Part shown: positions 46,323 through 54,781 of the stretch, one piece after another
How positions within the stretch are numbered: position 1 is the stretch's first letter
How the letters are laid out: each line of letters begins with the position of its first letter
Assembly: GCF_963677685.1 (NCBI RefSeq)
Contig: NZ_OY782186.1
Location: forward strand, 744,001 to 808,000
Reading direction: 5' to 3'
Length of the DNA stretch: 64,000 bases
Origin: an uncultured Bacteroides sp.
Lineage (GTDB): Bacteria; Bacteroidota; Bacteroidia; Bacteroidales; Bacteroidaceae
Notes under the pieces: model-generated
The model's input: the letters and a program-made list of their open reading frames with translations, nothing else
Databases searched by the model: none
What the model was told of the DNA's origin: nothing
Position numbers and translations under genes: made by a program

Positions 46323-46353
46323 TTTGCCAATTCAAAGAAAAGCCGTAATTTTG
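46323..46353 (+). promoter_or_regulatory. rplM promoter
   Basis: TTTG (46323-46326), 19 bp, TAATTTTG (46346-46353) is an exact consensus promoter. The start point should be near 46360. Confidence 0.85.
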
Positions 46354-46359
46354 CAAGCC

Positions 46360-46478
46360 GATTATTATCACAAAATGATAAGATATTCATTCATAGCGAG
46401 TTAGCTATCCTTTGTCCGGGGAAGTTAATCAGTGGTGAAGTCTTTTTTTTAGTAGTAACATTTAAAAATAAATTAAGA
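46360..46478 (+). ncRNA. structured leader of rplM-rpsI, candidate L13 autoregulatory element
   Basis: About 119 nt lie between the promoter and the GTG start. Two hairpins are visible: TTATCA (46365-46370) with TGATAA (46376-46381), and ATAGC (46393-46397) with GCTAT (46404-46408) around a GAGTTA loop. Leaders of ribosomal protein genes often bind the encoded protein, and L13 leaders have been proposed in Bacteroidia. I cannot confirm this match. Confidence 0.4.
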
Positions 46479-46940
46479 GTGGATACTTTAAGTTACAAGA
46501 CCATTTCTGCCAACAAAGCGACAGTAACCAAAGAATGGGTTATTGTTGATGCTACAGACCAATCTTTAGGTCGTCTGGGCGCAAAAGTTGCGAAACTGTT
46601 GAGAGGTAAGTATAAACCAAACTTTACTCCTCATGTAGATTGCGGTGATAATGTTATTATCATCAACGCAGACAAAGTAAAATTAACTGGAAATAAATGG
46701 AATGACAGAATTTATTTGTCATATACAGGATATCCTGGTGGGCAGAGAGAAATTACTCCAGCTCGTTTGCAAGCGAAACCTAATGGCGATGATAAATTGC
46801 TAAGAAAGGTTGTTAAAGGCATGCTTCCTAAAAATAAACTTGGTGCAAAGTTGTTGGGTAACATGTATGTTTACGCTGGTGGCGAACATAAGCATGAGGC
46901 TCAATCTCCTAAATCAATTGATATAAACTTACTTAAATAA
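46479..46940 (+). CDS. rplM: 50S ribosomal protein L13
   Basis: An early assembly protein of the large subunit, 153 aa, GTG start. Motifs are WVIVDATDQSLGRLGAKVAKLLRGKYKPNFTPH, HVDCGDNVIIINADKVKLTG and GMLPKNKLGAKLLGNMYVYAG. It is followed 3 bp later by rpsI, the usual bacterial pair. Confidence 0.97.
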   Translation: MDTLSYKTISANKATVTKEWVIVDATDQSLGRLGAKVAKLLRGKYKPNFTPHVDCGDNVIIINADKVKLTGNKWNDRIYLSYTGYPGGQREITPARLQAKPNGDDKLLRKVVKGMLPKNKLGAKLLGNMYVYAGGEHKHEAQSPKSIDINLLK

Positions 46941-46946
46941 TAGATG

Positions 46947-47333
46947 ATGGAAGTAGTAAATGCATTAGGCAGACGTAAACGTGCTATTGCGCGCGTGTTC
47001 GTAAGCGAAGGTACAGGAAAGATTACTATTAACAAGAGAGAACTTGTGGAGTACTTTCCATCGACTATACTTCAGTATGTAGTTAAACAGCCATTGAATA
47101 AATTGGATGTTGCTGAAAAGTATGATATAAAAGTGAATTTGTGTGGAGGTGGCTTTACTGGTCAATCTCAAGCATTACGTTTAGCTATTGCTCGTGCGTT
47201 GGTTAAGATTAATGCGGAAGATAAATCAGCTTTACGCTCTGAAGGATTCATGACACGTGATCCTCGTTCTGTGGAACGTAAAAAACCGGGTCGTCCTAAA
47301 GCTCGTAAGAGATTCCAATTCAGTAAACGTTAA
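46947..47333 (+). CDS. rpsI: 30S ribosomal protein S9
   Basis: A P-site tRNA-contacting protein of 128 aa. Motifs are ALGRRKRAIARVFVSEGTG, ITINKR and the basic C-terminal tail ending KKPGRPKARKRFQFSKR, whose last Lys-Arg reaches the tRNA. I take the second of two consecutive ATGs. Confidence 0.97.
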   Translation: MEVVNALGRRKRAIARVFVSEGTGKITINKRELVEYFPSTILQYVVKQPLNKLDVAEKYDIKVNLCGGGFTGQSQALRLAIARALVKINAEDKSALRSEGFMTRDPRSVERKKPGRPKARKRFQFSKR

Positions 47334-47350
47334 TGATTGGCGATTTTCTG

Positions 47351-47405
47351 AAACGGGAATACGTTTAGTATCTAAATTACTGGGACCCTTTTTTAGGCTA
47401 CCCAG
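47351..47405 (+). ncRNA. candidate structured rpsB leader
   Basis: The rpsI-rpsB gap of 122 bp holds two hairpins: AAACG/CGTTT (47351-47355 with 47362-47366) and CTGGG/CCCAG (47380-47384 with 47401-47405). There is no T run in the right position for a strong terminator. S2 leaders are known in many bacteria; that this is one is inference. Confidence 0.35.
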
Positions 47406-47455
47406 CGGTTGGTTTAGAAAACAAAAAAGAAAGTAAACGAATTAAAGAATAAAAA

Positions 47456-48292
47456 ATGTCAAGAACAAGTTTTGATACATTATTAGAAGCTGGTTGCCAC
47501 TTCGGACACCTTAAAAGAAAGTGGAATCCATCTATGGCTCCTTATATTTTTATGGAACGTAATGGTATTCATATCATAGACCTTCATAAAACTGTTGCAA
47601 AAGTTGATGAAGCTGCTGAAGCTCTAAAACAAATTGCTAAATCAGGCAAAAAAGTCCTTTTTGTTGCTACTAAAAAACAAGCAAAGCAGATTGTTGCCGA
47701 GAAGGCAATATCTGTGAATATGCCTTATGTTATTGAACGTTGGCCAGGTGGAATGTTGACTAACTTCCCAACGATTCGTAAGGCTGTTAAAAAAATGACT
47801 ACTATCGATAAGCTAACTAACGATGGTACTTATTCCAATCTTTCTAAAAGAGAAATTCTTCAAATTTCACGTCAACGTGCGAAGCTAGAGAAAACTTTAG
47901 GTTCTATTGCTGATCTTACTCGTTTGCCTTCAGCTTTATTTGTAGTTGATGTGATGAAAGAAAATATAGCTGTTCGTGAAGCTAATCGTTTAGGAATACC
48001 CGTATTTGCAGTCGTAGATACCAATTCTGATCCTAAAAATGTGGATTTTGTAATCCCTGCAAATGATGATGCTACGAAATCTATTGAAATTATTGTTGAT
48101 GCTTGTTGCGCTGCTATGATTGAAGGCTTGGAAGAAAGAAAAGCTGAAAAAATAGATATGGAAGCTGCTGGTGAAGCATCGCCAGGTAAAGGCAAAAGAA
48201 AATCCTCTAAGGCAAGACTTGATAAGTCTGATGAGGAAGCTATAAATGCAGCTAAAGCTGCTGCTTTCTTGAAAGAAGGCGAAGAAGCTTAA
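47456..48292 (+). CDS. rpsB: 30S ribosomal protein S2
   Basis: A 278-aa protein with LLEAGCHFGHLKRKWNPSMAPYI, GKKVLFVATKKQAKQI, RWPGGMLTNFPTI and PVFAVVDTNSDPKNVDFVIPANDD. The C-terminal tail after the conserved core (about residues 230-278) is Lys/Ala-rich and longer than in E. coli, as usual in Bacteroidales. It is followed by tsf. Confidence 0.97.
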   Translation: MSRTSFDTLLEAGCHFGHLKRKWNPSMAPYIFMERNGIHIIDLHKTVAKVDEAAEALKQIAKSGKKVLFVATKKQAKQIVAEKAISVNMPYVIERWPGGMLTNFPTIRKAVKKMTTIDKLTNDGTYSNLSKREILQISRQRAKLEKTLGSIADLTRLPSALFVVDVMKENIAVREANRLGIPVFAVVDTNSDPKNVDFVIPANDDATKSIEIIVDACCAAMIEGLEERKAEKIDMEAAGEASPGKGKRKSSKARLDKSDEEAINAAKAAAFLKEGEEA

Positions 48293-48311
48293 ATTTATAT
48301 TTATAAGATGG

Positions 48312-48332
48312 TCAGAGCTTAATGTTCTGACT
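48312..48332 (+). terminator. hairpin between rpsB and tsf
   Basis: GTCAGAGC and GTTCTGAC form a stem with one mismatch and a 5-base loop. The following T-rich sequence is weak, so it may be a partial terminator or mRNA-stability element. Confidence 0.4.
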
Positions 48333-48369
48333 ATTCTTTTCTAACAACTAACGTCCAAATTTAAATAAT

Positions 48370-49200
48370 ATGGCTGGAAAAATATCAATGGCAGACATAA
48401 CGCATCTACGCAAAATGACAGGTGCAGGTATGATGGATTGTAAGAATGCTTTGGCTGAGGCTGAAGGCGATTTCGAGAAAGCAATGGAAGTGATTCGTAA
48501 AAAGGGACAAGCTGTCGCTGCAAAACGTTCTGATCGCAATGCTTCGGAAGGCTGTGTCTTAGCTAAAACAACAGGTCCTTACGCTGCAATGATTGCTTTG
48601 AAATGCGAAACTGACTTCGTGGCAAAAAATGCTGATTTTGTAGCTCTTGCGACTGAAATTCTTGACTTAGCAATAGCAAATAAATGTGTTGATGTTGAAG
48701 CTGTAAAGGCTCTTCCTATGGGAAAATCAACTGTTTCTGAAGCAATAATTGACCGTAGTGGAATTACTGGTGAAAAAATGGAACTAGATGGTTATGCTTT
48801 TGTTGAAGCTCCTACTACTTCTATATATATTCATCCGGGAAATAAATTGGCTACAATTGTGGCTTTCAACCAAGCAAATGTTGAACCACAAGTTGCTCAT
48901 GAAATTGCTATGCAAATTGCCGCAATGAATCCTATTTCTGTTGATGCAGCTAGTGTTCCTGCTGAGGTGCTTGCTACTGAAAAGGAAATTGCAGCTGATA
49001 AAGCACGCCAAGAAGGTAAGCCTGAAAATATGATTGAAAAAATTGCTTTAGGTCGCATTAATAAATTCTACAAGGAAGTTTGTTTGCTTCAGCAAGAATA
49101 TGTTAAAGACACAAAATTGACAGTTGCTCAATTCTTAGATAGTTCAAGCAAAGGTCTTACGGTTACAGCTTTTAAGCGTTATACACTTAACGCTGATTAA
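48370..49200 (+). CDS. tsf: elongation factor Ts
   Basis: The nucleotide exchange factor of EF-Tu. The N-terminal UBA-like domain has TGAGMMDCKNALAEAEGDFEKAMEVIRKKG, and the core contains GCVLAKTTGPYAAMIALKCETDFVAKN with the TDFVA motif that contacts EF-Tu. The C terminus has the subdomain with KFYKEVCLLQQEYVKD. The 276 aa match the family length. It is 77 bp after rpsB. Confidence 0.97.
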   Translation: MAGKISMADITHLRKMTGAGMMDCKNALAEAEGDFEKAMEVIRKKGQAVAAKRSDRNASEGCVLAKTTGPYAAMIALKCETDFVAKNADFVALATEILDLAIANKCVDVEAVKALPMGKSTVSEAIIDRSGITGEKMELDGYAFVEAPTTSIYIHPGNKLATIVAFNQANVEPQVAHEIAMQIAAMNPISVDAASVPAEVLATEKEIAADKARQEGKPENMIEKIALGRINKFYKEVCLLQQEYVKDTKLTVAQFLDSSSKGLTVTAFKRYTLNAD

Positions 49201-49223
49201 TAATTATATACAGCACAATAGAA

Positions 49224-49265
49224 ATATGACCATGTGAGAGTACTCTCTTGTATGGTCATATTTTA
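49224..49265. terminator. terminator after tsf
   Basis: ATATGACCAT (49224-49233) pairs with ATGGTCATAT (49252-49261), and GAGAGTACTCTC forms an inner palindrome. It may also serve the convergent SUI1 gene. Confidence 0.75.
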
Positions 49266-49281
49266 TTTATATCCTTTTCTT

Positions 49282-49629
49282 TTATCCTATTGACTTTGTT
49301 TTTGTATATCCTGCTTTTTTAAGTAATTCGAATATTCTTTGCTTTAAATCTCCTTGTATAATGATTTCGTGATCTTTAGCGCTCCCTCCAACGCCGCATT
49401 TGTTTTTAAGCTCTTTTCCTAGGTTTTTTAGATCATTTTCACTTCCAACAAATCCAGTAATTAATGTTACTACTTTACCTCCTCTGTTTTTACGATCTAA
49501 TTGTACTCGTAAGTTTTGTTGGCTTGGTTCTAGAGTCGCTTGTGTTTGGTCCTCGTCCATTTCATAACTATAATTAGGGTTAGTGGAGTATACTATGTTT
49601 AATCGTTCTTTCCAATCATTCTTTTTCAT
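49282..49629 (-). CDS. SUI1/eIF1-like (YciH) translation factor
   Basis: A 115-aa protein with an N-terminal variable part and the SUI1 fold: LRVQLDRKNRGGKVVTLITGFVGSENDLKNLGKELKNKCGVGGSAKD followed by HEIIIQGDLKQRIFELLKKAGY. YciH-type proteins discriminate against non-AUG starts in vitro; the role in Bacteroides is not established. I start at 49629 (MKKNDWKERL) since the longer frame adds AT-rich residues. It converges on tsf. Confidence 0.88.
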   Translation of the reverse strand: MKKNDWKERLNIVYSTNPNYSYEMDEDQTQATLEPSQQNLRVQLDRKNRGGKVVTLITGFVGSENDLKNLGKELKNKCGVGGSAKDHEIIIQGDLKQRIFELLKKAGYTKTKSIG

Positions 49630-49818
49630 AATTTTAATTTTGAGATTGTTTATTTCTTTTTCAAAAATAATATTAAGTTTCTTGTTTCGCAATTTTTCTT
49701 TTACTTTTGTGCCCTGCGGAAAATGCTATATGCTTGAGATGAAAGTTCATGCATGTTTTTAAGACTTTAATTTTGAGATTCTTTTATGGAATTTATGTTA
49801 AGCTTTTGCTTTATAAAA

Positions 49819-49848
49819 TTTGCAATACAGAAAAAAGGTGTAATTTTG
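49819..49848 (+). promoter_or_regulatory. rex promoter
   Basis: TTTG (49819-49822), 18-bp spacer and TAATTTTG (49841-49848). I see no clear Rex operator (TTGTGAAN4TTCACAA type) overlapping it. Confidence 0.55.
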
Positions 49849-49878
49849 TAAGACGCTAATATAAAGCAAGAAGTTTCT

Positions 49879-50532
49879 ATGAGCAATCAAATACATCGCA
49901 AAGATATTGCAAAAGTTCCGGAACCGACTCTACGTAGGTTACCGTGGTATCTTTCTAATGTCAAATTGCTAAAACAAAAAGGAGAACAATTTGTTTCTTC
50001 TACACAGATATCAAAGGAAATTAATATCGATGCTTCTCAAATAGCCAAAGATTTGTCTTATGTTAATATATCGGGACGTACTCGCGTAGGTTACGAAGTC
50101 GATGCCCTTATAGAAGTGTTAGAAGGTTTTTTGGGTTTTACCAATATGCATAGGGCTTTTCTTTTTGGGGTAGGAAGTTTGGGAGGTGCATTGCTTCGTG
50201 ATTCTGGTTTAAACCATTTTGGTTTGAAAATAATAGCTGCTTTTGATGTCAATCCGGCTATTGTTGGTACTAACATTAATGGAATTCCTGTTTTTCATTC
50301 GGATGATTTTTATACTAAAATGGCTGAGTATCATGTAAACATAGGAGTTCTTACTGTTCCTATTGAAATAGCTCAAAGAATTACTGATGTGATGGTTGAA
50401 GGAGGAATCAAGGCCGTTTGGAATTTTACTCCTTTTCGTATACGTGTTCCTGAGGATATTGTTGTTCAAAATACTTCTTTGTATGCCCATTTAGCTGTAA
50501 TGTTTAATCGTTTGAATTTTAATGAGCACTAA
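49879..50532 (+). CDS. rex: redox-sensing transcriptional repressor Rex
   Basis: Senses the NADH/NAD+ ratio and represses fermentation and respiration genes. The 217-aa protein has an N-terminal winged helix with STQISKEINIDASQIAKDLSY, then a Rossmann domain with FLFGVGSLGGALL and FDVNPAIVGTNINGIPV. The final segment, VPEDIVVQNTSLYAHLAVM, is the domain-swapped C-terminal helix. Its stop overlaps the start of the following gene by 1 bp. Confidence 0.94.
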   Translation: MSNQIHRKDIAKVPEPTLRRLPWYLSNVKLLKQKGEQFVSSTQISKEINIDASQIAKDLSYVNISGRTRVGYEVDALIEVLEGFLGFTNMHRAFLFGVGSLGGALLRDSGLNHFGLKIIAAFDVNPAIVGTNINGIPVFHSDDFYTKMAEYHVNIGVLTVPIEIAQRITDVMVEGGIKAVWNFTPFRIRVPEDIVVQNTSLYAHLAVMFNRLNFNEH

Positions 50533-51146
50533 TGAAGATTATCGCTGTAGGGATGAATTATGCAGAGCATAATAAAGAGCTTTGTCACGTCAATGAAAAT
50601 AAAGAGCCTGTTGTTTTTATGAAGCCTGATTCGGCTATTCTCAAAGATGGAAAACCTTTTTTTATCCCTAGTTTTTCAGAGGAAATAGATTATGAAACAG
50701 AGGTGGTGGTTCGCATTAGCCGTTTGGGAAAAAATATTGCTTCTCGTTTTGCTTCTCGCTATTATGATGCTATTACAATAGGTATTGATTTTACTGCTCG
50801 TGATTTGCAGCGAGAATTCCGTGAGAGGGGAAACCCATGGGAACTATGTAAGGGATTTGATAGTTCTGCCGCTATTGGTACTTTCTTGCCTATTAAAGAT
50901 ACTTTGGATATTCAGTCCTTAAATTTTCGTTTGGATATTGATAGTAATCCTGTACAACAAGGCTTTACAGGTGACATGTTGTTCCAGATTGATGAGATCA
51001 TAGCTTACATTAGTCAATTCGTTACGTTAAAAATAGGTGATTTATTATTTACCGGTACTCCAGCGGGTGTGGGACCTGTTAAAATCGGTCAGCATTTGCA
51101 AGGATACCTAGAGGGAGAAAAGCTATTAGACTTTTATATCCGCTAG
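50532..51146 (+). CDS. fumarylacetoacetate hydrolase family protein
   Basis: A 204-aa FAH-family protein. The metal-binding acidic residues are seen in SFSEEIDYETEVVVRI and DFTARDLQRE, with GNPWELCKGFDSSAAIG and LLFTGTPAGVGPV as the family's later motifs. Members hydrolyse acylpyruvates or decarboxylate oxaloacetate; the substrate here is open. It is coupled to rex by a 1-bp stop/start overlap. Confidence 0.88.
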   Translation: MKIIAVGMNYAEHNKELCHVNENKEPVVFMKPDSAILKDGKPFFIPSFSEEIDYETEVVVRISRLGKNIASRFASRYYDAITIGIDFTARDLQREFRERGNPWELCKGFDSSAAIGTFLPIKDTLDIQSLNFRLDIDSNPVQQGFTGDMLFQIDEIIAYISQFVTLKIGDLLFTGTPAGVGPVKIGQHLQGYLEGEKLLDFYIR

Positions 51147-51247
51147 CATTTTTTATTTTTATAGTTTGATTTTTTTTAATATGTGATTGATCTTGTTGTG
51201 AACTTTGTCGCAATACTTTTTATCTATAAAAGAAAGGGATATTTTAA

Positions 51248-51727
51248 ATGAAAATAAGAGTAGGGTTTGGGTTTGATGTTCATCAACTTATTGCGAATCG
51301 TGAATTATGGTTAGGTGGTATTCTCCTTAAACATGAAAAAGGCTTATTAGGACATTCAGATGCGGATGTATTGATACATGCTATATGTGATGCTCTTCTA
51401 GGAGCTGCAAATATGCGCGATATCGGTTATCATTTTCCTGATACCGCAAGCGATTTTAAAGATATTGATAGTAAAGTGCTTTTGAAGAAAACAGTAGAAA
51501 TTCTTGTTCAGAAAGGATATCAAATAGGTAATATTGATGCAACTATTTGTGCAGAACGTCCTAAATTGAAAGAACATATACCTGCTATGCAGGAAGTTTT
51601 GTCTAATGTGATGGGAATAGATGTTGATGATGTCTCTATTAAAGCTACTACTACAGAAAAGCTTGGTTTTACAGGTCGCGAAGAAGGTATCTCTGCATAT
51701 GCTACGGTTTTGATTATTAGAAACTGA
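51248..51727 (+). CDS. ispF: 2-C-methyl-D-erythritol 2,4-cyclodiphosphate synthase
   Basis: An enzyme of the MEP isoprenoid pathway, 159 aa. Motifs are RVGFGFDVHQL (zinc Asp and His), LGHSDADVLIHAICDALLGAANMRDIGYHFPD and the C-terminal TTTEKLGFTGREEGI. It forms homotrimers. It is 101 bp after the FAH gene. Confidence 0.96.
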   Translation: MKIRVGFGFDVHQLIANRELWLGGILLKHEKGLLGHSDADVLIHAICDALLGAANMRDIGYHFPDTASDFKDIDSKVLLKKTVEILVQKGYQIGNIDATICAERPKLKEHIPAMQEVLSNVMGIDVDDVSIKATTTEKLGFTGREEGISAYATVLIIRN

Positions 51728-51973
51728 AGCGAAGCTTTATCTTAAAATCAGTCGTGTTTTTTATGTTATTAAATAATGCTTTGCCGCATTTTTTTATTAA
51801 AAAAACTTTTTTATATTGAACTTTCTAGATATGTTATTTTTTTATATTTTACTTGCTTGTGTCAAGTAATAATTGACCGCCCTCTAATATTTTCTTTAGC
51901 TTGTGGTATCATTAACTTTGATGATCTAGAGTGATTTGCTAAATGTTAATTGCTCTGTTTCTGAGATATTTAT
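51728..51973. other. AT-rich spacer between ispF and a decayed IS
   Basis: About 245 AT-rich bases with no open frame of note, tRNA or strong hairpin. The decayed IS begins at about 51974. Confidence 0.5.
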
Positions 51974-52041
51974 GGGTTATGCCGAAAATGTCTAGAGGGA
52001 TCTTAAATATTTTACCTTAGCATTAAAAACAATATTTAAAT

Positions 52042-52394
52042 TACGAGACTTTCTTTCATTTTATTTTTCTCGATGGCATGTTTGATTACTTCGATATGTT
52101 TCGCTTCAATGCACTCCCCGATAAGGTTGAAATTTATTTTGAGGAGGCGAATAATCTTTTTGAAGAATATAAGCATGATAAACTTGAAAGCAAAGGTTTC
52201 TACGAGGAAGTTCAGCTGTATGATTATCCCATGCGAGGCGTAGCTACATTCTCTACATAAAGAAGCGTAGATGGTATAACAAGCACACCTCAAAAAGCAT
52301 CCACCGCAATTTATTATTAATGGTTCAAGGTACGCAGATCAGTTTTGAAGTTACGACTCTTTTAAAAGCTGTGAATAGACTCTCTCGTTATTAG
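52042..52394 (+). pseudogene. ISAON1 N-terminal region protein, frameshifted
   Basis: One frame reads FDYFDMFRFNALPDKVEIYF and then KLESKGFYEEVQLYDYPMRG up to a stop at 52258-52260. The next frame continues YIKKRRWYNKHTSKSIHRN and GTQISFEVTTLLKAVNRLSRY to the TAG at 52392-52394. Joined by one frameshift near 52245, they give a protein similar to the first ORF of ISAON1 elements. The start codon is not clear; ATG at 52078 is the first in frame. Confidence 0.7.
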
Positions 52395-52399
52395 TATAG

Positions 52400-53350
52400 C
52401 TTTTATAAACTGGATACCAAGTAGCTTGAATCACAGTATAAGAACCCATCTGAGTAATTATAGATAATGGGACCAGTTTGTTCATGCCCAGGATTGAATC
52501 TTGTTTGAAAAAACATCGGTGTCAATCCAGGGGTATTAGACGAGTCTTTTCTTTCTTGAGGTGGTTATATATTATTCTTGTCAATACGGACGCTAGAGAC
52601 ATAAAAGTGAGTGTGATTGCGATGATTAAAGGCACCGATGTGAAAGCCGTATTGGATTTGTTGCTTAAGCTATGCTGCAGACGATGTTTTTGGGTGCGTG
52701 AGAAACTAACTCTGGACATGGCTTCGTATGTGTTAGACTGCGCGTGTATGCTTCTTGGTGGGAAGAGAAGTTGTAGTGTGGTTGTTCATGTAGCAATTGC
52801 CCTTTGAAGCCGTACAGGAAATGCGTATCAAAGCACGTTGGGAAGCCATGGATAAAGAAAATATAGAGATTAGCCATGTTAAGGTTTGTGGAACGCAGTA
52901 CAAACCTTTGATATTGGAGAATGGAGATACCAAAAAGCAACTGCTTGCCAGAAGCCGTTATTTGTTATTTAAGAAAGAGATAGCCTGGAGTAGTTCTCAA
53001 AGTAAGCGTGCAGCTATATTGTTTAGAGAATACCTGAATATCAAAAAGGCATACTATTTAACTATGCGCTTAGGACTCATTTATCATCAGTCCACGCATG
53101 CTGATGTGGCATTAACCAAACTGGCTCGTTGGTACGATCAGGTTAATAAATCAGGATTTCTATCCTTTGGTACAATAGTAAGAACCATACAAACGCATTA
53201 CTTAAGAATCGTAGCTTTCTTCAAGAACCGCGCAACTAATGCGGCAAGCGAATCTTTTAATGCAAAAATAAAGCAATTCAGAGCACAACTCAGAGGAGTC
53301 AGGGATGTGTGCTATTCTTCTTATTCAGGTTATCTAAAATTTATGCTTAA
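52400..53350 (+). pseudogene. ISAON1 transposase, multiply frameshifted
   Basis: Pieces of one transposase appear in different frames: KLDTK, LESQYKN, then WDQFVHAQD and ILFEK, then NTDARDIKVSVIAMIKGTDVKAVLDLLLKL and KLTLDMAS, then AVQEMRIKARWEAMDKEN to ATNAASESFNAKIKQFRAQLRGVRDV. The last stretch continues after another shift as SYSGYLKF, where FFLFRLSKIYA is expected, ending at the TAA at 53348-53350. Several in-frame stops remain. The longest intact piece is 52797-53405 (202 codons). Confidence 0.75.
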
Positions 53351-53431
53351 CAGGACAATCCCTCAGGATTTCGGTATGATCCATGATCCCAAAATTTTGG
53401 GATGATCCGTTTTGACAGACCCTCTTTCTTA

Positions 53432-53470
53432 GAAAAAGAAATCCCTGATAATGTTTGATTATCAGGGATT
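53432..53470 (-). terminator. terminator of tRNA-Lys
   Basis: AATCCCTGATAAT (53440-53452) pairs perfectly with ATTATCAGGGATT (53458-53470), and the minus-strand transcript then has a U-rich stretch. Confidence 0.85.
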
Positions 53471-53477
53471 CTATTTT

Positions 53478-53553
53478 TGGTGATCCGCCTGGGGCTCGAA
53501 CCCAGGACCCCAACATTAAAAGTGTTGTGCTCTACCAACTGAGCTAGCGAATC
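53478..53553 (-). tRNA. tRNA-Lys (anticodon UUU)
   Basis: On the minus strand the 7-bp acceptor stem GATTCGC pairs with GCGGATC, followed by A and an encoded CCA (53478-53480). The D arm has GCTCAGTTGGTAGAGC, the anticodon arm CAACA-CTTTTAA-TGTTG gives UUU, and the T arm has GGTTCGAGCCC. All invariant positions are present, so the gene looks functional. It stands alone with its own terminator. Confidence 0.97.
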
Positions 53554-53633
53554 AATCCTTTATTGCTGTTAAGCGGGTGCAAAGATAGGAATCTTTATTT
53601 AAAATGCAAAGTTCTTCAATGAAAAAATACATA

Positions 53634-54770
53634 TTATTTTTCACTATAATTCTTTGATTCCTGATTATCAGATGTTTGCGTTTTTGATTTATTGATTTTT
53701 TCGTGTCCAACAATGAAACGCTGATAGTAAGATAGTAATAAGGTTGTGATGGGCAGTGCTATTATCATACCCAAGATCCCCATTAATGAACTCCAAATAG
53801 AGAGAGATAATAATATAATGGCTGGATTTAGTCCTGTTATTTTTCCCATTATTTTAGGTACGATTATCGTATCTTGTATGATTTGTACAATAGCAAATAC
53901 TACTAAGGCAGAAGCTAATATTATCCAGAAATTATTTCCTGTATCTGCGGCTTTCAACATAGCTAAAGCAATGGTGGGAATGAGTCCTATAATTTGCAAA
54001 TAAGGAATTAAGTTAAGTGCACCTATAAATATGCCTAGTCCTATAGCTAGTGGGAAATCTATGATAAGAAATCCTATGCTAAAAAGAATGCCAACGAGTA
54101 AAGCTACTAACGCTTGTCCTCGGAAATACGTATTCATTCCTTTTTGTAAGTCTGCGATAAGGCTTGTGGTGAAGAAACGATATTTCTCTGGTAGCAGGTG
54201 TATCCATCCTTCAGCAATTGATTCATAGTCTAGTAAAATGAATACAACATATAATAGAATTATGAAAGAAGTAAAGATGCTGAAAAGAAAATTGATAGAG
54301 TTGGAAAGTAATAACCATAATTTAGGCATTACATTTTTTAGAGCTTCCGTTAGATTTTCCTGACTTAGGATATTGTTCACAGCATCTATATTGATGTTTT
54401 GGCGTATAAAATCAGAAAGGTTTTTGGGGATGTTATTGCTGTTCATTCCATCAGCAAAATAGATTGAGAGTAAGTCTTTGACTCTTCCGAACTCTTCTAT
54501 TACAGGAGGAATTAGTAAATATAACACAAATCCTCCTATAATGGTAAGAGTTAGCAATGCACATAAAATAGATATAATTCTGCTGCGTATTCGTAATTTG
54601 TATTGGAATAGTTTAACAAGTGGATAAATAAGATAAGCAATTAGCCATGCAATGAAAAAAGGCAGTAATACATCACTTAGTTTTTGTATAAGCATCAGAG
54701 CACCAATAATGATGCAAATGCTAATTACCATACGTATAAAGCGATCGAAAGTTATTTTTTTTTCTAGCAT
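53634..54770 (-). CDS. AI-2E-type transporter (PerM/TqsA family)
   Basis: An inner-membrane protein of 378 aa with eight predicted helices. The N terminus (LMLIQKLSDVLLPFFIAWLIAYLIYP) and the later DFPLAIGLGIFIGALNLIPYLQIIG and LNPAIILLSLSIWSSLMGILGMIIALP are characteristic. Members export autoinducer-2 or act as ion antiporters; the substrate here is unknown. A helical, amphipathic segment of about 120 residues lies between the first and last transmembrane blocks, as in the family. It is 11 bp after tdk. Confidence 0.88.
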   Translation of the reverse strand: MLEKKITFDRFIRMVISICIIIGALMLIQKLSDVLLPFFIAWLIAYLIYPLVKLFQYKLRIRSRIISILCALLTLTIIGGFVLYLLIPPVIEEFGRVKDLLSIYFADGMNSNNIPKNLSDFIRQNINIDAVNNILSQENLTEALKNVMPKLWLLLSNSINFLFSIFTSFIILLYVVFILLDYESIAEGWIHLLPEKYRFFTTSLIADLQKGMNTYFRGQALVALLVGILFSIGFLIIDFPLAIGLGIFIGALNLIPYLQIIGLIPTIALAMLKAADTGNNFWIILASALVVFAIVQIIQDTIIVPKIMGKITGLNPAIILLSLSIWSSLMGILGMIIALPITTLLLSYYQRFIVGHEKINKSKTQTSDNQESKNYSEK

Positions 54771-54781
54771 GGGTTGAGGTT

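Larger units (their letters stand above)
51974..53383 (+). mobile_element. decayed ISAON1-family insertion sequence
   Basis: The ends are imperfect inverted repeats: the left (51974-52002, with ATGCCGAAAATGTCTAGAGG) is similar to the reverse complement of the right end (53352-53382, with CCTCAGGATTTCGGTAT). Inside are the relics of both typical ORFs of ISAON1 elements, the N-terminal region protein and a DDE (ISL3-type) transposase. Several frameshifts and stops disrupt both, so the element cannot move by itself. The exact terminal bases and target duplication are uncertain. The right end is about 95 bp from a tRNA-Lys gene. Confidence 0.75.

Noticed and set aside
46178..46390. Minus-strand 70-codon frame upstream of rplM
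   Set aside because: It covers the rplM promoter and part of the leader, with no similarity to a known protein and no promoter of its own.
49800..49878. Rex operator before rex
   Set aside because: No TTGTGAAN4TTCACAA-like dyad is visible, so autoregulation is not supported by the sequence.
52036..52293. Minus-strand open frame of 85 codons
   Set aside because: It is antisense to the ISAON1 first-ORF relic, whose plus-strand reading matches a known family.
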